Shown here: positions 27,074 through 35,102 of the stretch, one piece after another | Numbering within the stretch: position 1 is the first letter of the stretch | How the letters are laid out: every line of letters begins with the position of its first letter | Origin: Acidobacteriota bacterium | GTDB lineage: Bacteria > Acidobacteriota > Terriglobia > Terriglobales > Acidobacteriaceae | Assembly (NCBI GenBank): GCA_018268915.1 | Contig: JAFDVQ010000011.1 | Location: forward strand, 124,001-188,000 | Length of the DNA stretch: 64,000 nucleotides | Reading direction: 5' to 3' | The notes under the pieces: model-generated | Seen by the model: the letters and a program-made list of their open reading frames with translations, nothing else | Told to the model about the DNA's origin: nothing | Database searches by the model: none | Position numbers and translations under genes: made by a program

Positions 27074-28531
27074 ATGGAAGCCGACCCCTTGAGTCAATCG
27101 ATGCAGACGGTTACAGCAGGGAGCAGAATGCGGGTCGCATTGTCGATCTTGCCGGCGCTGCTGGTGGGAGCGCTGCTTCGTATTTGGATGCTGAAGCACT
27201 TCTTTGAGGTGACTGGGGACGCGCTGATCTATGGGGGTATCGCGAAGAACCTGCTGCAGAGCGGGCGATTTGCACTGACGATAGGCAGCATTGGTGAGAC
27301 GTATCCAACGCTGATTCGATTGCCGGGGTATCCGCTGTTCCTGGCCGGGTGCTTCAAGGCCTTCGGGATGGAGAACTATGCGTCGGCCGCGTGGGTGCAG
27401 ATTGTGCTGGATCTCGCGGCGTGCCTGCTGCTGGCAGACCTGGTGCGATGGATTGCGCCGGAGAAACTGAAAAGATGGGCGGCTTATTGCACATTGTGGC
27501 TTGCAGCGCTGTGTCCGTTTACAGCGGTTTATGTTGCAAATCCGCTGACGGAGGGACCGACGATCTTCACGATCGCGCTGGCGATGTGGTGCGCTGCGCG
27601 GTTTGACGATAAGCCGGGATGGAAACCGGCTCTAGGGTTCACGTTTGCGATCACCTATGCAGCCCTGCTGCGGCCCGATGGAGCGCTGGTGGCGTTGGCG
27701 TTCGCGCCTGTGTTGTTGGCGAGGCTGTTGAGGGCTGGAGGAGTCGAGCGCAAGGCTCTGATGAAAGTGGCAGCGGTTTGCGTGCTGCTGACGTCGATGC
27801 CGTTTGCGGCGTGGACGTGGAGGAACTGGAAGACGTTTCACGTGTTCGAGCCGCTCGCGCCGCGGTACGCGACCGATCCGGGAGAGCCATCGGGGACAGG
27901 GTGGGTGAGCTGGGTGAAGACGTGGTGCCTGGATTTCGCGTCGACGTACCAGGTGTACTGGAGCGTTCCGGGAGACACGCTGGATATTTCGAAGCTTCCA
28001 GCGAGAGCATACGACAACTCGCAGCAGTATGCGGAGACGGCGGCGATTGCGAATGACTACAACAACGGCGGAAATGCGCTGACTGCGGAGATCGATGCGC
28101 GATTTGCCAAGCTGGCGCGGGAGCGGTATGAGGCGCATCCTGTCGCACGGCATCTGCTTTTGCCGGCAGGACGGATGCTGGATATGTGGGTGCGGCCGCG
28201 CGTGGAGAATCTGCCGATCGACGTGGACTGGTGGGTCTATTCGCACCACAACGCGGAGACCCGGTTCAGCTGGTTCTATGCGGGATTGAACGCGGTGTAT
28301 CTGCTGCTGGGGTTGGTGGGACTGTGGCTGAGGCCGAAGCTGTGGCCGTGGATGCTGGCGTACATGGTGATGCGGAGTCTGCTGCTGATGACGGTGGAAG
28401 CACCCGAGGCGCGCTATACGCTCGAGTGCTTTCCGATGCTGTTTGTGCTGGGAGGAGTGGCGCTCTACCGGTTCATGTACTGGGTTTTGGCATCCGTCTT
28501 GAAGGTGAACGCGTCCGCAGGCAGGGGCTGA
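27074..28531 (+). CDS. GT-C glycosyltransferase (family 39-like) membrane protein
   Basis: A 485-residue protein with about ten membrane helices. The first extracytoplasmic loop after LPALLVGALLRIWML reads FFEVTGDALIYGGIAKNLLQSGRF, where the acidic residue and the DxxxY..A pattern match GT-C transferases that use polyprenyl-phosphate sugars. RLPGYPLFLAGCFKAFG is also common in this group. It begins 29 bases from the start of the divergent GH18-CE4-GT2 gene, so both may share a control region and act on the same surface polymer. Its 3' end overlaps the convergent LolA-like gene by 67 bases. Confidence 0.75.
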   Translation: MEADPLSQSMQTVTAGSRMRVALSILPALLVGALLRIWMLKHFFEVTGDALIYGGIAKNLLQSGRFALTIGSIGETYPTLIRLPGYPLFLAGCFKAFGMENYASAAWVQIVLDLAACLLLADLVRWIAPEKLKRWAAYCTLWLAALCPFTAVYVANPLTEGPTIFTIALAMWCAARFDDKPGWKPALGFTFAITYAALLRPDGALVALAFAPVLLARLLRAGGVERKALMKVAAVCVLLTSMPFAAWTWRNWKTFHVFEPLAPRYATDPGEPSGTGWVSWVKTWCLDFASTYQVYWSVPGDTLDISKLPARAYDNSQQYAETAAIANDYNNGGNALTAEIDARFAKLARERYEAHPVARHLLLPAGRMLDMWVRPRVENLPIDVDWWVYSHHNAETRFSWFYAGLNAVYLLLGLVGLWLRPKLWPWMLAYMVMRSLLLMTVEAPEARYTLECFPMLFVLGGVALYRFMYWVLASVLKVNASAGRG

Positions 28532-29175
28532 TTAAATTTGAAATTGGTGTAAACCGAGTTGCGCGACTGACCTTCACCCTGATCGAAGATCTGCTTGAGG
28601 CTCACGGCGTGAGGCGTGTCCATCCAGACTGTGACCTTGGGTAGATTCTTTCGAGCGGCCGGGTCTTTCGGAACAAGTTCGAGCTTGTCGGTATTTACCC
28701 CGTTGATTCTTTCCTGACCGGCGTAAGTGATGTTCCAAACTTTCTGAAGCTCTTTGCCGCTGGCGCCGAAGCCGAGCAGAAGGTATTCGCTGAGCTTATC
28801 GTTTTTGTATGTTGTGACTTGGTTGGGAAGCTTCTCGTAGAGGCGGAATACGCCTTTTGCGTATGTGTAAACCTTCGGCACCGGTTTGCCGTTCTCTTCG
28901 TCGATGTGGGCTGCAATCTGGAAGTCAGTGCCGCGGCGGGAGTAATAGACCGTACCTTTCTGGACAGTCTTGTCTGGTACGGGATCGGTGACGATCGAAT
29001 CGACTTGAGAATCGGCTGACACAGTGTGGAAGTTGGCGGCAGCGGCGTCAAGCTTCGAGAGGACGGATTTGAGGTCCTGGGCGGCGAGGTGCGGAGACGG
29101 CAGCGCGAAGAGAAAACCGGCAAACGCAAGCAGCGATGTCTTTAATTTAGAGTAGTTTGTCGTTCTCGGGTTCAT
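28465..29175 (-). CDS. LolA-like periplasmic carrier protein
   Basis: A 236-residue exported protein with a signal peptide (KTSLLAFAGFLFALPSPHLAAQ) and a LolA/LppX-type half-barrel: VLSKLDAAAANFHTVSADSQVDSIV, TVYYSRRGTDFQIAAHI, KVYTYAKGVFRLYEKLPNQVTTY, VTVWMDTPHAVSLKQIFDQ, SVYTNFKFNQPLPADAFTFK. LolA carries lipoproteins across the periplasm, but Acidobacteriota have many LolA-like paralogues of unknown cargo. A GGGAGCCT ribosome site precedes the ATG. The last 67 bases overlap the convergent GT-C gene, so both proteins' C-termini are encoded by the same DNA. Confidence 0.75.
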   Translation of the reverse strand: MNPRTTNYSKLKTSLLAFAGFLFALPSPHLAAQDLKSVLSKLDAAAANFHTVSADSQVDSIVTDPVPDKTVQKGTVYYSRRGTDFQIAAHIDEENGKPVPKVYTYAKGVFRLYEKLPNQVTTYKNDKLSEYLLLGFGASGKELQKVWNITYAGQERINGVNTDKLELVPKDPAARKNLPKVTVWMDTPHAVSLKQIFDQGEGQSRNSVYTNFKFNQPLPADAFTFKTDAKTQYMNR

Positions 29176-29614
29176 AGGCTCCCTTTTTCCTTTTGGAGAA
29201 TAGATGCGTCGGGCGTGGGGTTCGAATCGGGTATTTGAGTGGTGTTATGGGCTCATGTGCCGGCGTCTTCGAACGGAAACATCCCTCAGGGGCTAAAGCC
29301 CGTTGTTTCTGTTGGCCTGATGCGGCACGACTGAAGTCGTGTCCCTTAAAACCAGCGGCTATCGACATTGACCCGGATGGCCCAAGTAAAGTCGTGCACC
29401 CCTTTTGAACCATTGTCTCTTCGAACGGGAACGTCGCTGAGGGGCTGAAGCCCGCTGTTTTTATTGGCCTGCGGCACAACTAAAAGTCGTGCTCCGATTC
29501 TCATTCGTTTTCCGGGCCTGAAGGCCCATCTCAAAGTGATTTCCTCGCTTCATGGGCCTGAAGGCCCATGCTCCCTCCGTGAAACCTTCAAGGGATTGCA
29601 TCCCCAGTGCTCCG
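29176..29614. repeat. mosaic of interspersed palindromes (no gene)
   Basis: This 439-base gap contains no credible gene. It is packed with short repeats: CCTCAGGGGCTAAAGCCCG (about 29285), GGCACGACTGAAGTCGTG (29324-29341), GAGGGGCTGAAGCCCG (about 29437), GGCACAACTAAAAGTCGTGC (about 29472), and two copies of GGGCCTGAAGGCCCAT (near 29515 and 29552). The palindromes all have three- to four-base loops of the TGAA/CTGAAG type, suggesting a family of small hairpins. Confidence 0.65.
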
Positions 29615-29986
29615 TCAGCGGCGGGCCCAGATCTTCCAAACCTTATTGCCCTGGAGGTCGGTTGCGGTTTCCCAGCGCATGACGGTGACGGCGTCTCCGG
29701 TGACGGGCTCGATGGCTTTGCGGAGGACGCGGCGCATTTCGTTGACGGAGGCGTCGGCCGGAGCTTTTACATCGATATCGGAGATGGTGACGAGCAGGGA
29801 GCGTGGGCCGTCGCTGGCAATCTGGATGGGATGCGTTGGGCCAGGTGCGCGCGAGGGCTTGTCGCCGAAATCCCAAAACTGCGGCGTGACGAAGATGAAG
29901 AGCAGGATGATGGTGACCATCACGTCGTAGTGGATGTTGCCGCGCGGGTAGGTCCAGTAGATGTAACTCTTGAGGAGCTTGTTCAT
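29615..29986 (-). CDS. small conserved-looking membrane-anchored protein
   Basis: A 123-residue protein with one N-terminal membrane helix (HYDVMVTIILLFIFVTPQFW), a short linker and a soluble domain SLLVTISDIDVKAPADASVNEMRRVLRKAIEPVTGDAVTVMRWETATDLQGNKVWKIWARR. The topology suggests a cytoplasmic start and an outside C-terminal domain. I do not recognise the family. Its ATG overlaps the serS stop by four bases (29983-29986), so it is translationally coupled to serS; a role in tRNA charging does not follow from that. Confidence 0.7.
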   Translation of the reverse strand: MNKLLKSYIYWTYPRGNIHYDVMVTIILLFIFVTPQFWDFGDKPSRAPGPTHPIQIASDGPRSLLVTISDIDVKAPADASVNEMRRVLRKAIEPVTGDAVTVMRWETATDLQGNKVWKIWARR

Positions 29987-31317
29987 GGCTGCTCCTTTTT
30001 GACGATGCGATCGAGTCCGCCCATGTAGGGCACCAGGGCTTCGGGAATCAGCACGGAACCGTCGGCCTGCTGGTAGTTCTCCAGGACGGCTAGCCAGGTT
30101 CGGCCAACGGCGAGACCGCTGCCATTGAGGGTGTGAACAAATTCGGATTTGGCTTTGCCGCCGGAGGGCTTGAAGCGGATGTTGGCGCGGCGTGCCTGAA
30201 AGCTCTCGAAGTTGGAGCAGGAAGAGATTTCGCGATAGAGCTGCTGGCCGGGGAGCCAGACTTCGAGGTCGAAGGTCTTGGCGGAGGAGAAACCGGTGTC
30301 GGCGGTACAGAGCAGCATGCGTCGATAAGGAAGCTTGAGAGCTTCGAGGATTTCTTCGGCGTTGCGGGTGAGCTTCTCGTGCTCGGCGTCGGATTCTTCG
30401 GGGCGCGTGAACTTTACGAGTTCGACTTTCTGGAACTGGTGCTGGCGGATGATGCCGCGCGTGTCTTTTCCCGCAGCTCCGGCTTCTGCGCGGAAACAGG
30501 GCGTGTAGGCGGTGAGATTAATAGGCAGCCTGGCTTCGTCGAGGATTTCGTCGCGATAGAGATTGGTGACGGGGACCTCGGCGGTGGGGATCAACCAGTG
30601 ATCGTTGTCGCGGAACGTGCCGTTGGAGACGGACTCGAGGTCGGCATCGGAGCAACGGAATAGATCGTCGGCGAACTTGGGAAGCTGGCCGGTTCCGAAG
30701 AGGCTCTTGGAATTCACCATGAAGGGAGGAAGCACTTCGGTGTAGCCGTGCTTCTGGGTGTGCATGTCGAGCATGAAGCCGATGAGGGCGCGCTCGAGGC
30801 GGGCTCCGGCGCCCATGTATACGGCGAAGCGGGCACCGCTGAGCTTGGCTGCGCGCTCGAGGTCGAGAATGCCTAGCTGCTCGCCGATTTCCCAGTGGGG
30901 TTTCGGCGTGAAGTCGAGCTTCGGCTTGTCGCCCCAGGTCTTGACGATGACATTGTCTTCTTCGGACTTGCCGGTGGGGACTTCGTCACGGGTGAGGTTA
31001 GGAATGCCAGCGAGAGAGAGACGGAGCTCTTCGTCAAGAGATGTTGCGGACTTATCGAGGTCGTCGAGTTTGTCTTTGAGCGCGCGGGTTTCGTCCATCA
31101 GCCCGGTGGCGTCTTTGCCTTCGCGCTTGAGCTGGCCGACCTGATGCGAGAGCTCATTGCGGCGGGCTTTGAGCTGCTCGGAGGCGGTGATAGCTTCGCG
31201 GCGTTTCTGATCGAGTTGGCGAAAATTGCCGAGGAGTGCGGCGGGATCAGCACCGCGAGCACGGAGTTTTGCTTCCACAACTTCCAGGTTGCCCCGGACA
31301 AATCCCAGATCGAGCAT
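29983..31317 (-). CDS. serS: seryl-tRNA synthetase
   Basis: A 444-residue class II synthetase that charges tRNA-Ser. The N-terminal about 110 residues form the antiparallel coiled-coil arm that contacts the long variable loop of tRNA-Ser (LDLGFVRGNLEVVEAKLRARG to LDDLDKSATSLDEEL). The catalytic domain includes VLPPFMVNSKSLFGTGQLPKF, the motif 2 segment YTPCFRAEAGAAGKDTRGIIRQHQFQKVEL and the motif 3 segment LAVGRTWLAVLENYQ. Length is normal for the family. It is followed with a four-base overlap by the small membrane protein gene. Confidence 0.96.
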   Translation of the reverse strand: MLDLGFVRGNLEVVEAKLRARGADPAALLGNFRQLDQKRREAITASEQLKARRNELSHQVGQLKREGKDATGLMDETRALKDKLDDLDKSATSLDEELRLSLAGIPNLTRDEVPTGKSEEDNVIVKTWGDKPKLDFTPKPHWEIGEQLGILDLERAAKLSGARFAVYMGAGARLERALIGFMLDMHTQKHGYTEVLPPFMVNSKSLFGTGQLPKFADDLFRCSDADLESVSNGTFRDNDHWLIPTAEVPVTNLYRDEILDEARLPINLTAYTPCFRAEAGAAGKDTRGIIRQHQFQKVELVKFTRPEESDAEHEKLTRNAEEILEALKLPYRRMLLCTADTGFSSAKTFDLEVWLPGQQLYREISSCSNFESFQARRANIRFKPSGGKAKSEFVHTLNGSGLAVGRTWLAVLENYQQADGSVLIPEALVPYMGGLDRIVKKEQP

Positions 31318-31412
31318 GACTCTTATCAGTTTAGCCGATGGGACAGCTATCAGCCGTCAGCTTTCAGCTCCCAGTTAAGTGTTGCTGACAGCTGAAGGCT
31401 GAGGGCTTAAAG

Positions 31413-32792
31413 TCATCTCGCCTGCGCGGTAGCGTGAGTGTCCGCTTCGACCGTGGCACCGGATGTGGCACCGGAATTCAGGTGGTCTTGCCAGCCGGGG
31501 AGGCGCTGGTCGCCGGTGATGAGACGGGCACTTCGCGTGAATGTGAAGTACTGCCAGATCCACTGTGAAAGAACTGCCAGTCTGTTGCGGAAGCCGATCA
31601 GGAAGAAGATGTGGACGACGATCCAGGTGACCCACGCGGGGAATCCGCTGAGATGACCGTGGAAGGGCCATTCGACTTTAGCAACAGCAGCCAGTCGTCC
31701 GATGGTGGCCATGTCCCCTTTGTCGAAGTAGCGGAAGGCTGGACGGGTCTTGCGATCGAGGTCAGCGGAGATCATCTTGCCGATGTGGTCGCCCATCTGC
31801 ATGGCTGGCTGCGCGACGCCGGGAACCTGCTTGCCGTCCTGCTCGAAGTGAGCGAGGTCGCCAATGACGAAGATCTCTGGCAGTCCGGGCGGGTTGAGGT
31901 TGCCGTCTACGATGACGCAGCCGCGCTTGTCGACGGGTGCGCCGAGCATCTTGCCAAGAGGCGAGGCTTGAACTCCGGCTGCCCACAAGACGACTGCTGC
32001 ATCGAGGCGGCTGCCGTTCGCTTCGACCCATCCCGGTCCGACATTGTCGACGTGCGTGCCGGTGTGGACTTCAACGCCAAGGTTGTGGAGTTGCTCCGCG
32101 GCTTTAGCGGATAGGTCTTCGGGGTAGGCGGCGAGAACACGAGGGCCGTTGTCGAGGATCATGACCCGAGCCTTGGTGGGGTCGATGTGCCGAAAATCGT
32201 GACGCATGTAGAGCTTTGCGATATCGCTGATCGCTCCGGCAAGTTCTACGCCGGTGGGACCGCCGCCGATGACTACGAAGTTGAGCGGAGGATGCCAGCC
32301 TTGCTCCTGCATCTGGCGCTCGGCGAGCTCGAAGGCGAGAAGGACGCGGCGGCGGATTTCAGTGGCGTCTTCGATGGTCTTGAGGCCGGGAGCGAAAGGC
32401 GCCCACTCATTCTTGCCGAAGTAGGAGTGCGTTGAGCCGGTGCCGACAACGAGATAGTCGTAAGAAAGCTGAGTGCCGGAGCCGAGCCCGATGCGGCGGG
32501 ACTGGACGTCAATGGACGTGACCTCGTCCATGAGGACTTCTGTGTTGGGCTGGTGTCGGAGGATAGTGCGAATGGGCTGTGCGATGTCGGCCGGAGAAAG
32601 CACGGCGAGAGCCACCTGGTAAAGGAGTGGCTGAAAGGTGTGGTGATTCTTGCGGTCTACTACGGTTACGTCAACCGGAAGATGGTGCAGGGCCCGTGCT
32701 GCGTGAAGGCCTCCGAATCCTGCGCCGACGATGACGACGCGCGGGCGAGTGTTCTGTCCGGTCTGCTGGAAAGGCTTCGTGAGTTCGCTCAT
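31413..32792 (-). CDS. ndh: type II NADH dehydrogenase (NDH-2-like)
   Basis: A 459-residue FAD protein that would oxidise NADH and reduce quinone at the membrane without pumping protons. It has the FAD motif VVIVGAGFGGLHAARAL, a second dinucleotide motif VVIGGGPTGVELAGAI, the NDH-2 segment HHTFQPLLYQVA, and EIFVIGDLAHFE before the C-terminus. The C-terminal part carries a hydrophobic stretch (AWVTWIVVHIFFLIGFRNR) that anchors such enzymes to the membrane. GAGG lies four bases before the ATG. A ferredoxin reductase-like role is possible but the QPLLYQVA motif favours NDH-2. Confidence 0.88.
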   Translation of the reverse strand: MSELTKPFQQTGQNTRPRVVIVGAGFGGLHAARALHHLPVDVTVVDRKNHHTFQPLLYQVALAVLSPADIAQPIRTILRHQPNTEVLMDEVTSIDVQSRRIGLGSGTQLSYDYLVVGTGSTHSYFGKNEWAPFAPGLKTIEDATEIRRRVLLAFELAERQMQEQGWHPPLNFVVIGGGPTGVELAGAISDIAKLYMRHDFRHIDPTKARVMILDNGPRVLAAYPEDLSAKAAEQLHNLGVEVHTGTHVDNVGPGWVEANGSRLDAAVVLWAAGVQASPLGKMLGAPVDKRGCVIVDGNLNPPGLPEIFVIGDLAHFEQDGKQVPGVAQPAMQMGDHIGKMISADLDRKTRPAFRYFDKGDMATIGRLAAVAKVEWPFHGHLSGFPAWVTWIVVHIFFLIGFRNRLAVLSQWIWQYFTFTRSARLITGDQRLPGWQDHLNSGATSGATVEADTHATAQAR

Positions 32793-33155
32793 TCGACCTC
32801 GCTCTCAACTGTATGGATGCCTGAGATGGGGTCGTGGTGGCAATTTCGACGTGGCAGCGACTCACATGCTGAACCTTGAATTGGAGCTCGGTTGGCACTT
32901 AGCAGGCGTCGAAGCGAACGCTGAAAGCGCGTGCGATTTGATTTGGAGCACGCGACTATCGCACCCGTTTTAGTTTCGGGATCCAGGCCTCGAACGCCAA
33001 CACTCTCGTAACTCCACTTATCGAGTAATCCATTACCTTAGTTCACCTTGAAGTTACTTTCCTAGCTACAATGAGCTCTGCAAACAAGCTGAGCAATTGA
33101 AGGAACTTAGGCGGTTTTCGGGGAGATCCTTCGGGGTTCCGAAGGGGAGGGCACC
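32793..33155. other. intergenic region, divergent promoters expected
   Basis: About 360 bases separate the divergent ndh and AAA+ genes. I see no gene or repeat. A TACAAT -10-like hexamer lies at 33066-33071 without a good -35 partner, and a GGGGAGG ribosome site at 33144-33150 belongs to the downstream gene. Confidence 0.4.
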
Positions 33156-33173
33156 ATTAGCACGCAACTGAGA

Positions 33174-34634
33174 TTGGGAGATTTGCTCATCCGGGCCAAG
33201 CTCGTGACCGAGCAGGATGTGCAAAAGGCGCTACAGAGGCTATCGCTGTGCGGAGGCCGGCTTGGGGAGAACCTTGTTGCGATCGGCGCGCTGACCAAGG
33301 ATCAGCTGGAGAAGTTTCTCCACCGTACCCCGCGGGAGCCTGAGAATATCGCGGCGACGGGTCTGGATGAAGTGGACCTGCTTTCGCTGCTGATGAAGCT
33401 GATGTATGTGAACCGGCTGCAGACGGTGCGGCAGTTCGCGGATGCGATCAAGCTGCCGTACAACATCGTGCTGGAATTGACCCGGATGGCGGTGGACAGA
33501 CTGTACCTGCAGAATCTGGGTGCGCGGCAGGGCGACAGCCTGATCGACATGGTCTACCAGTTCACCGACGAGGGACGGCGCCATGTGATCGATGCCATGA
33601 ATCGCCTTCACTATGTCGGGCCGGCTCCGGTCACGCTGGAGGAATTCAACCAGCAGGTCAACATGCAGAAGCTGACCAACGAGCTGGTGACGCCGGAAAA
33701 AATAAAGTCGGCGACCAAGGGCCTGTCGTTTGATGACCGGATTATCGAGCAGGCGGGGCCGGCGCTGAACTCAGGCCGGGCGATGCTGCTGTACGGACCG
33801 CCGGGAAATGGCAAGACGACCGTAGCGCAGCGTTTTGCTTCGGTCTTCAGCGACGTAATTTATGTGCCGTATGCGGTGATGGTGGAAGGGCAAATTATCC
33901 GGGTTCACGATCCGAGTATTCACCTTCCACTGGAAGGCGCGGACATCGAGGATGAGAATGCGTTCACCGTGGTGAGAGCGCAGACTTACGATGCGCGCTG
34001 GGTTCCATGCCAGAGGCCGTTTGTGATTACGGGCGGCGAACTGACGCTGGAGATGCTGGATCTGCGCTACGATCCGACGGGCCACTACTACGAAGCTCCG
34101 CTGCATATGAAGGCGCTGGGCGGGACGTTTCTGATCGACGACTTCGGACGGCAGATTGTGAGTCCGACGAACCTGCTGAACCGGTGGATTGTGCCGCTGG
34201 AAGGCAAGGTTGACTACCTGAAGCTGCATACAGGCAAGACGTTTTCGATTCCGTTCGAGGAGCTGGTGATCTTCTCGACGAACCTCGAGCCGGAGGACCT
34301 GATGGATCCTGCGTTCTTGCGGCGACTGCCATACAAGATCGAGGTAGGGCCGCCTTCTGTTCTGCATTACGCGCGGATTTTCGAGGGCGAGTGCCAGAAG
34401 CAGAAGATTGAAATGACCGAGGAGATCTTCGACATCATTGTGAAGAAGATTACGGAGGAAAAGCAGCTCGAACTGGCTGCTTATCACCCGCGGTTTATCG
34501 TAGACCAGGTGATATCCACGTGCAGATTCATGCGCGAGCCTCCCCACTTCGAGCCGCGATTCATCGACTATGCGGTCGATAATCTGCGCGTAAAGCAGAG
34601 CACGTCGAAGAAGATGACGCAAGCAAGAGTCTAA
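33174..34634 (+). CDS. AAA+ ATPase with MshEN-like N-terminal domain
   Basis: A protein of at least 486 residues. Residues 1-50 (GDLLIRAKLVTEQDVQKALQ, GRLGENLVAIGALTKDQLEKFL) resemble the MshEN/T2SSE N-terminal domain known from type II secretion ATPases and as a c-di-GMP binding module. A helical linker follows, then an AAA+ domain with Walker A GPPGNGKTT (about 208-216) and Walker B-like FLIDDFG (about 319-325), and a C-terminal helical lid. It is not a secretion ATPase of the usual PilB type. The start is uncertain: TTG at 33174 has no ribosome site nearby, while ATT at 33156 lies five bases after GGGGAGG and would add six residues. Its biological role is unknown. Confidence 0.75.
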   Translation: MGDLLIRAKLVTEQDVQKALQRLSLCGGRLGENLVAIGALTKDQLEKFLHRTPREPENIAATGLDEVDLLSLLMKLMYVNRLQTVRQFADAIKLPYNIVLELTRMAVDRLYLQNLGARQGDSLIDMVYQFTDEGRRHVIDAMNRLHYVGPAPVTLEEFNQQVNMQKLTNELVTPEKIKSATKGLSFDDRIIEQAGPALNSGRAMLLYGPPGNGKTTVAQRFASVFSDVIYVPYAVMVEGQIIRVHDPSIHLPLEGADIEDENAFTVVRAQTYDARWVPCQRPFVITGGELTLEMLDLRYDPTGHYYEAPLHMKALGGTFLIDDFGRQIVSPTNLLNRWIVPLEGKVDYLKLHTGKTFSIPFEELVIFSTNLEPEDLMDPAFLRRLPYKIEVGPPSVLHYARIFEGECQKQKIEMTEEIFDIIVKKITEEKQLELAAYHPRFIVDQVISTCRFMREPPHFEPRFIDYAVDNLRVKQSTSKKMTQARV

Positions 34635-34638
34635 AGGC

Positions 34639-34708
34639 AGGGAACAGGGAACAGGGAACAGGGAACAGGGAACAGGGAACAGGGAACAGGGAACAGGGAA
34701 CAGGGAAC
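34639..34708 (+). repeat. ten perfect tandem copies of AGGGAAC
   Basis: Starting four bases after the ATPase stop codon, the heptamer AGGGAAC is repeated ten times without a change (70 bases). The plus strand thus carries evenly spaced GGG triplets with AACA loops, a canonical G-quadruplex pattern in the mRNA 3' untranslated region. Slippage should make copy number variable between strains. Confidence 0.95.
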
Positions 34709-34736
34709 AGATAGAAACAGACTTCGTTGAGTTCAT

Positions 34737-34776
34737 CGGCCGCAGGGTCTACTTCGATCCTGCGGCCGAGTCTTTT
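34737..34776. terminator. hairpin terminator between convergent genes
   Basis: CGGCCGCAGG (34737-34746) pairs perfectly with CCTGCGGCCG (34759-34768), followed by AGTCTTTT. It ends the AAA+ ATPase transcript and overlaps the end of the convergent small gene. Confidence 0.8.
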
Positions 34777-34975
34777 AGAGCTCCGGGTAAATGTCGAAGA
34801 AGGCGTCGAGGCTCTGCTGGAGCTGGGCTTCGATCTGTTTGCGTGAGCCTTCGAGCACGTGCATGGTGACGTGTGCCTCGTTGCCATTGGCGAGCTTGAG
34901 GGTGGCGTCATTGATTTCCTTTACCTCGCCTTCGGGGAGGAGGCGCATTCCGTAGACAAGAGTCAGATTTGCCAT
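34775..34975 (-). CDS. small hypothetical protein
   Basis: A 66-residue protein (MANLTLVYGMRLLPEGEVKEINDATL and onward) with a predicted beta-rich first half, reading as a small-barrel fold (VYGMRLLPEGEVKEINDATLKLANGNEAHVTMHV), and a helical C-terminus. No family is recognised. The ATG at 34975 is used; an in-frame ATG at 34984 would add three residues. Neither has a clear ribosome site. Coding potential is supported by the clean frame and ordinary composition, and by the terminator positioned just after its stop. Confidence 0.55.
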   Translation of the reverse strand: MANLTLVYGMRLLPEGEVKEINDATLKLANGNEAHVTMHVLEGSRKQIEAQLQQSLDAFFDIYPEL

Positions 34976-35102
34976 GAAGAACATCTTAAAAGCAGGGAGT
35001 AGGGAATAGGGAACAGGGATCGGGCGGAGAAACGGGCTAGTTTTGCTCTTACGTTGCTTCGTTTGTTCGAGTTCAGTCTTCTACAATCGACTGGGAAACC
35101 TC

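Noticed and set aside
29176..29614. Degraded transposon or small RNA gene
   Set aside because: No transposase fragment or terminal inverted repeats; the region is made of short palindromes found elsewhere.
34561..34911. Repeat-rich open frames translating to SLFPVPC repeats
   Set aside because: These are only the translation of the AGGGAAC tandem repeat on the minus strand; they cross the ATPase gene end and a terminator.
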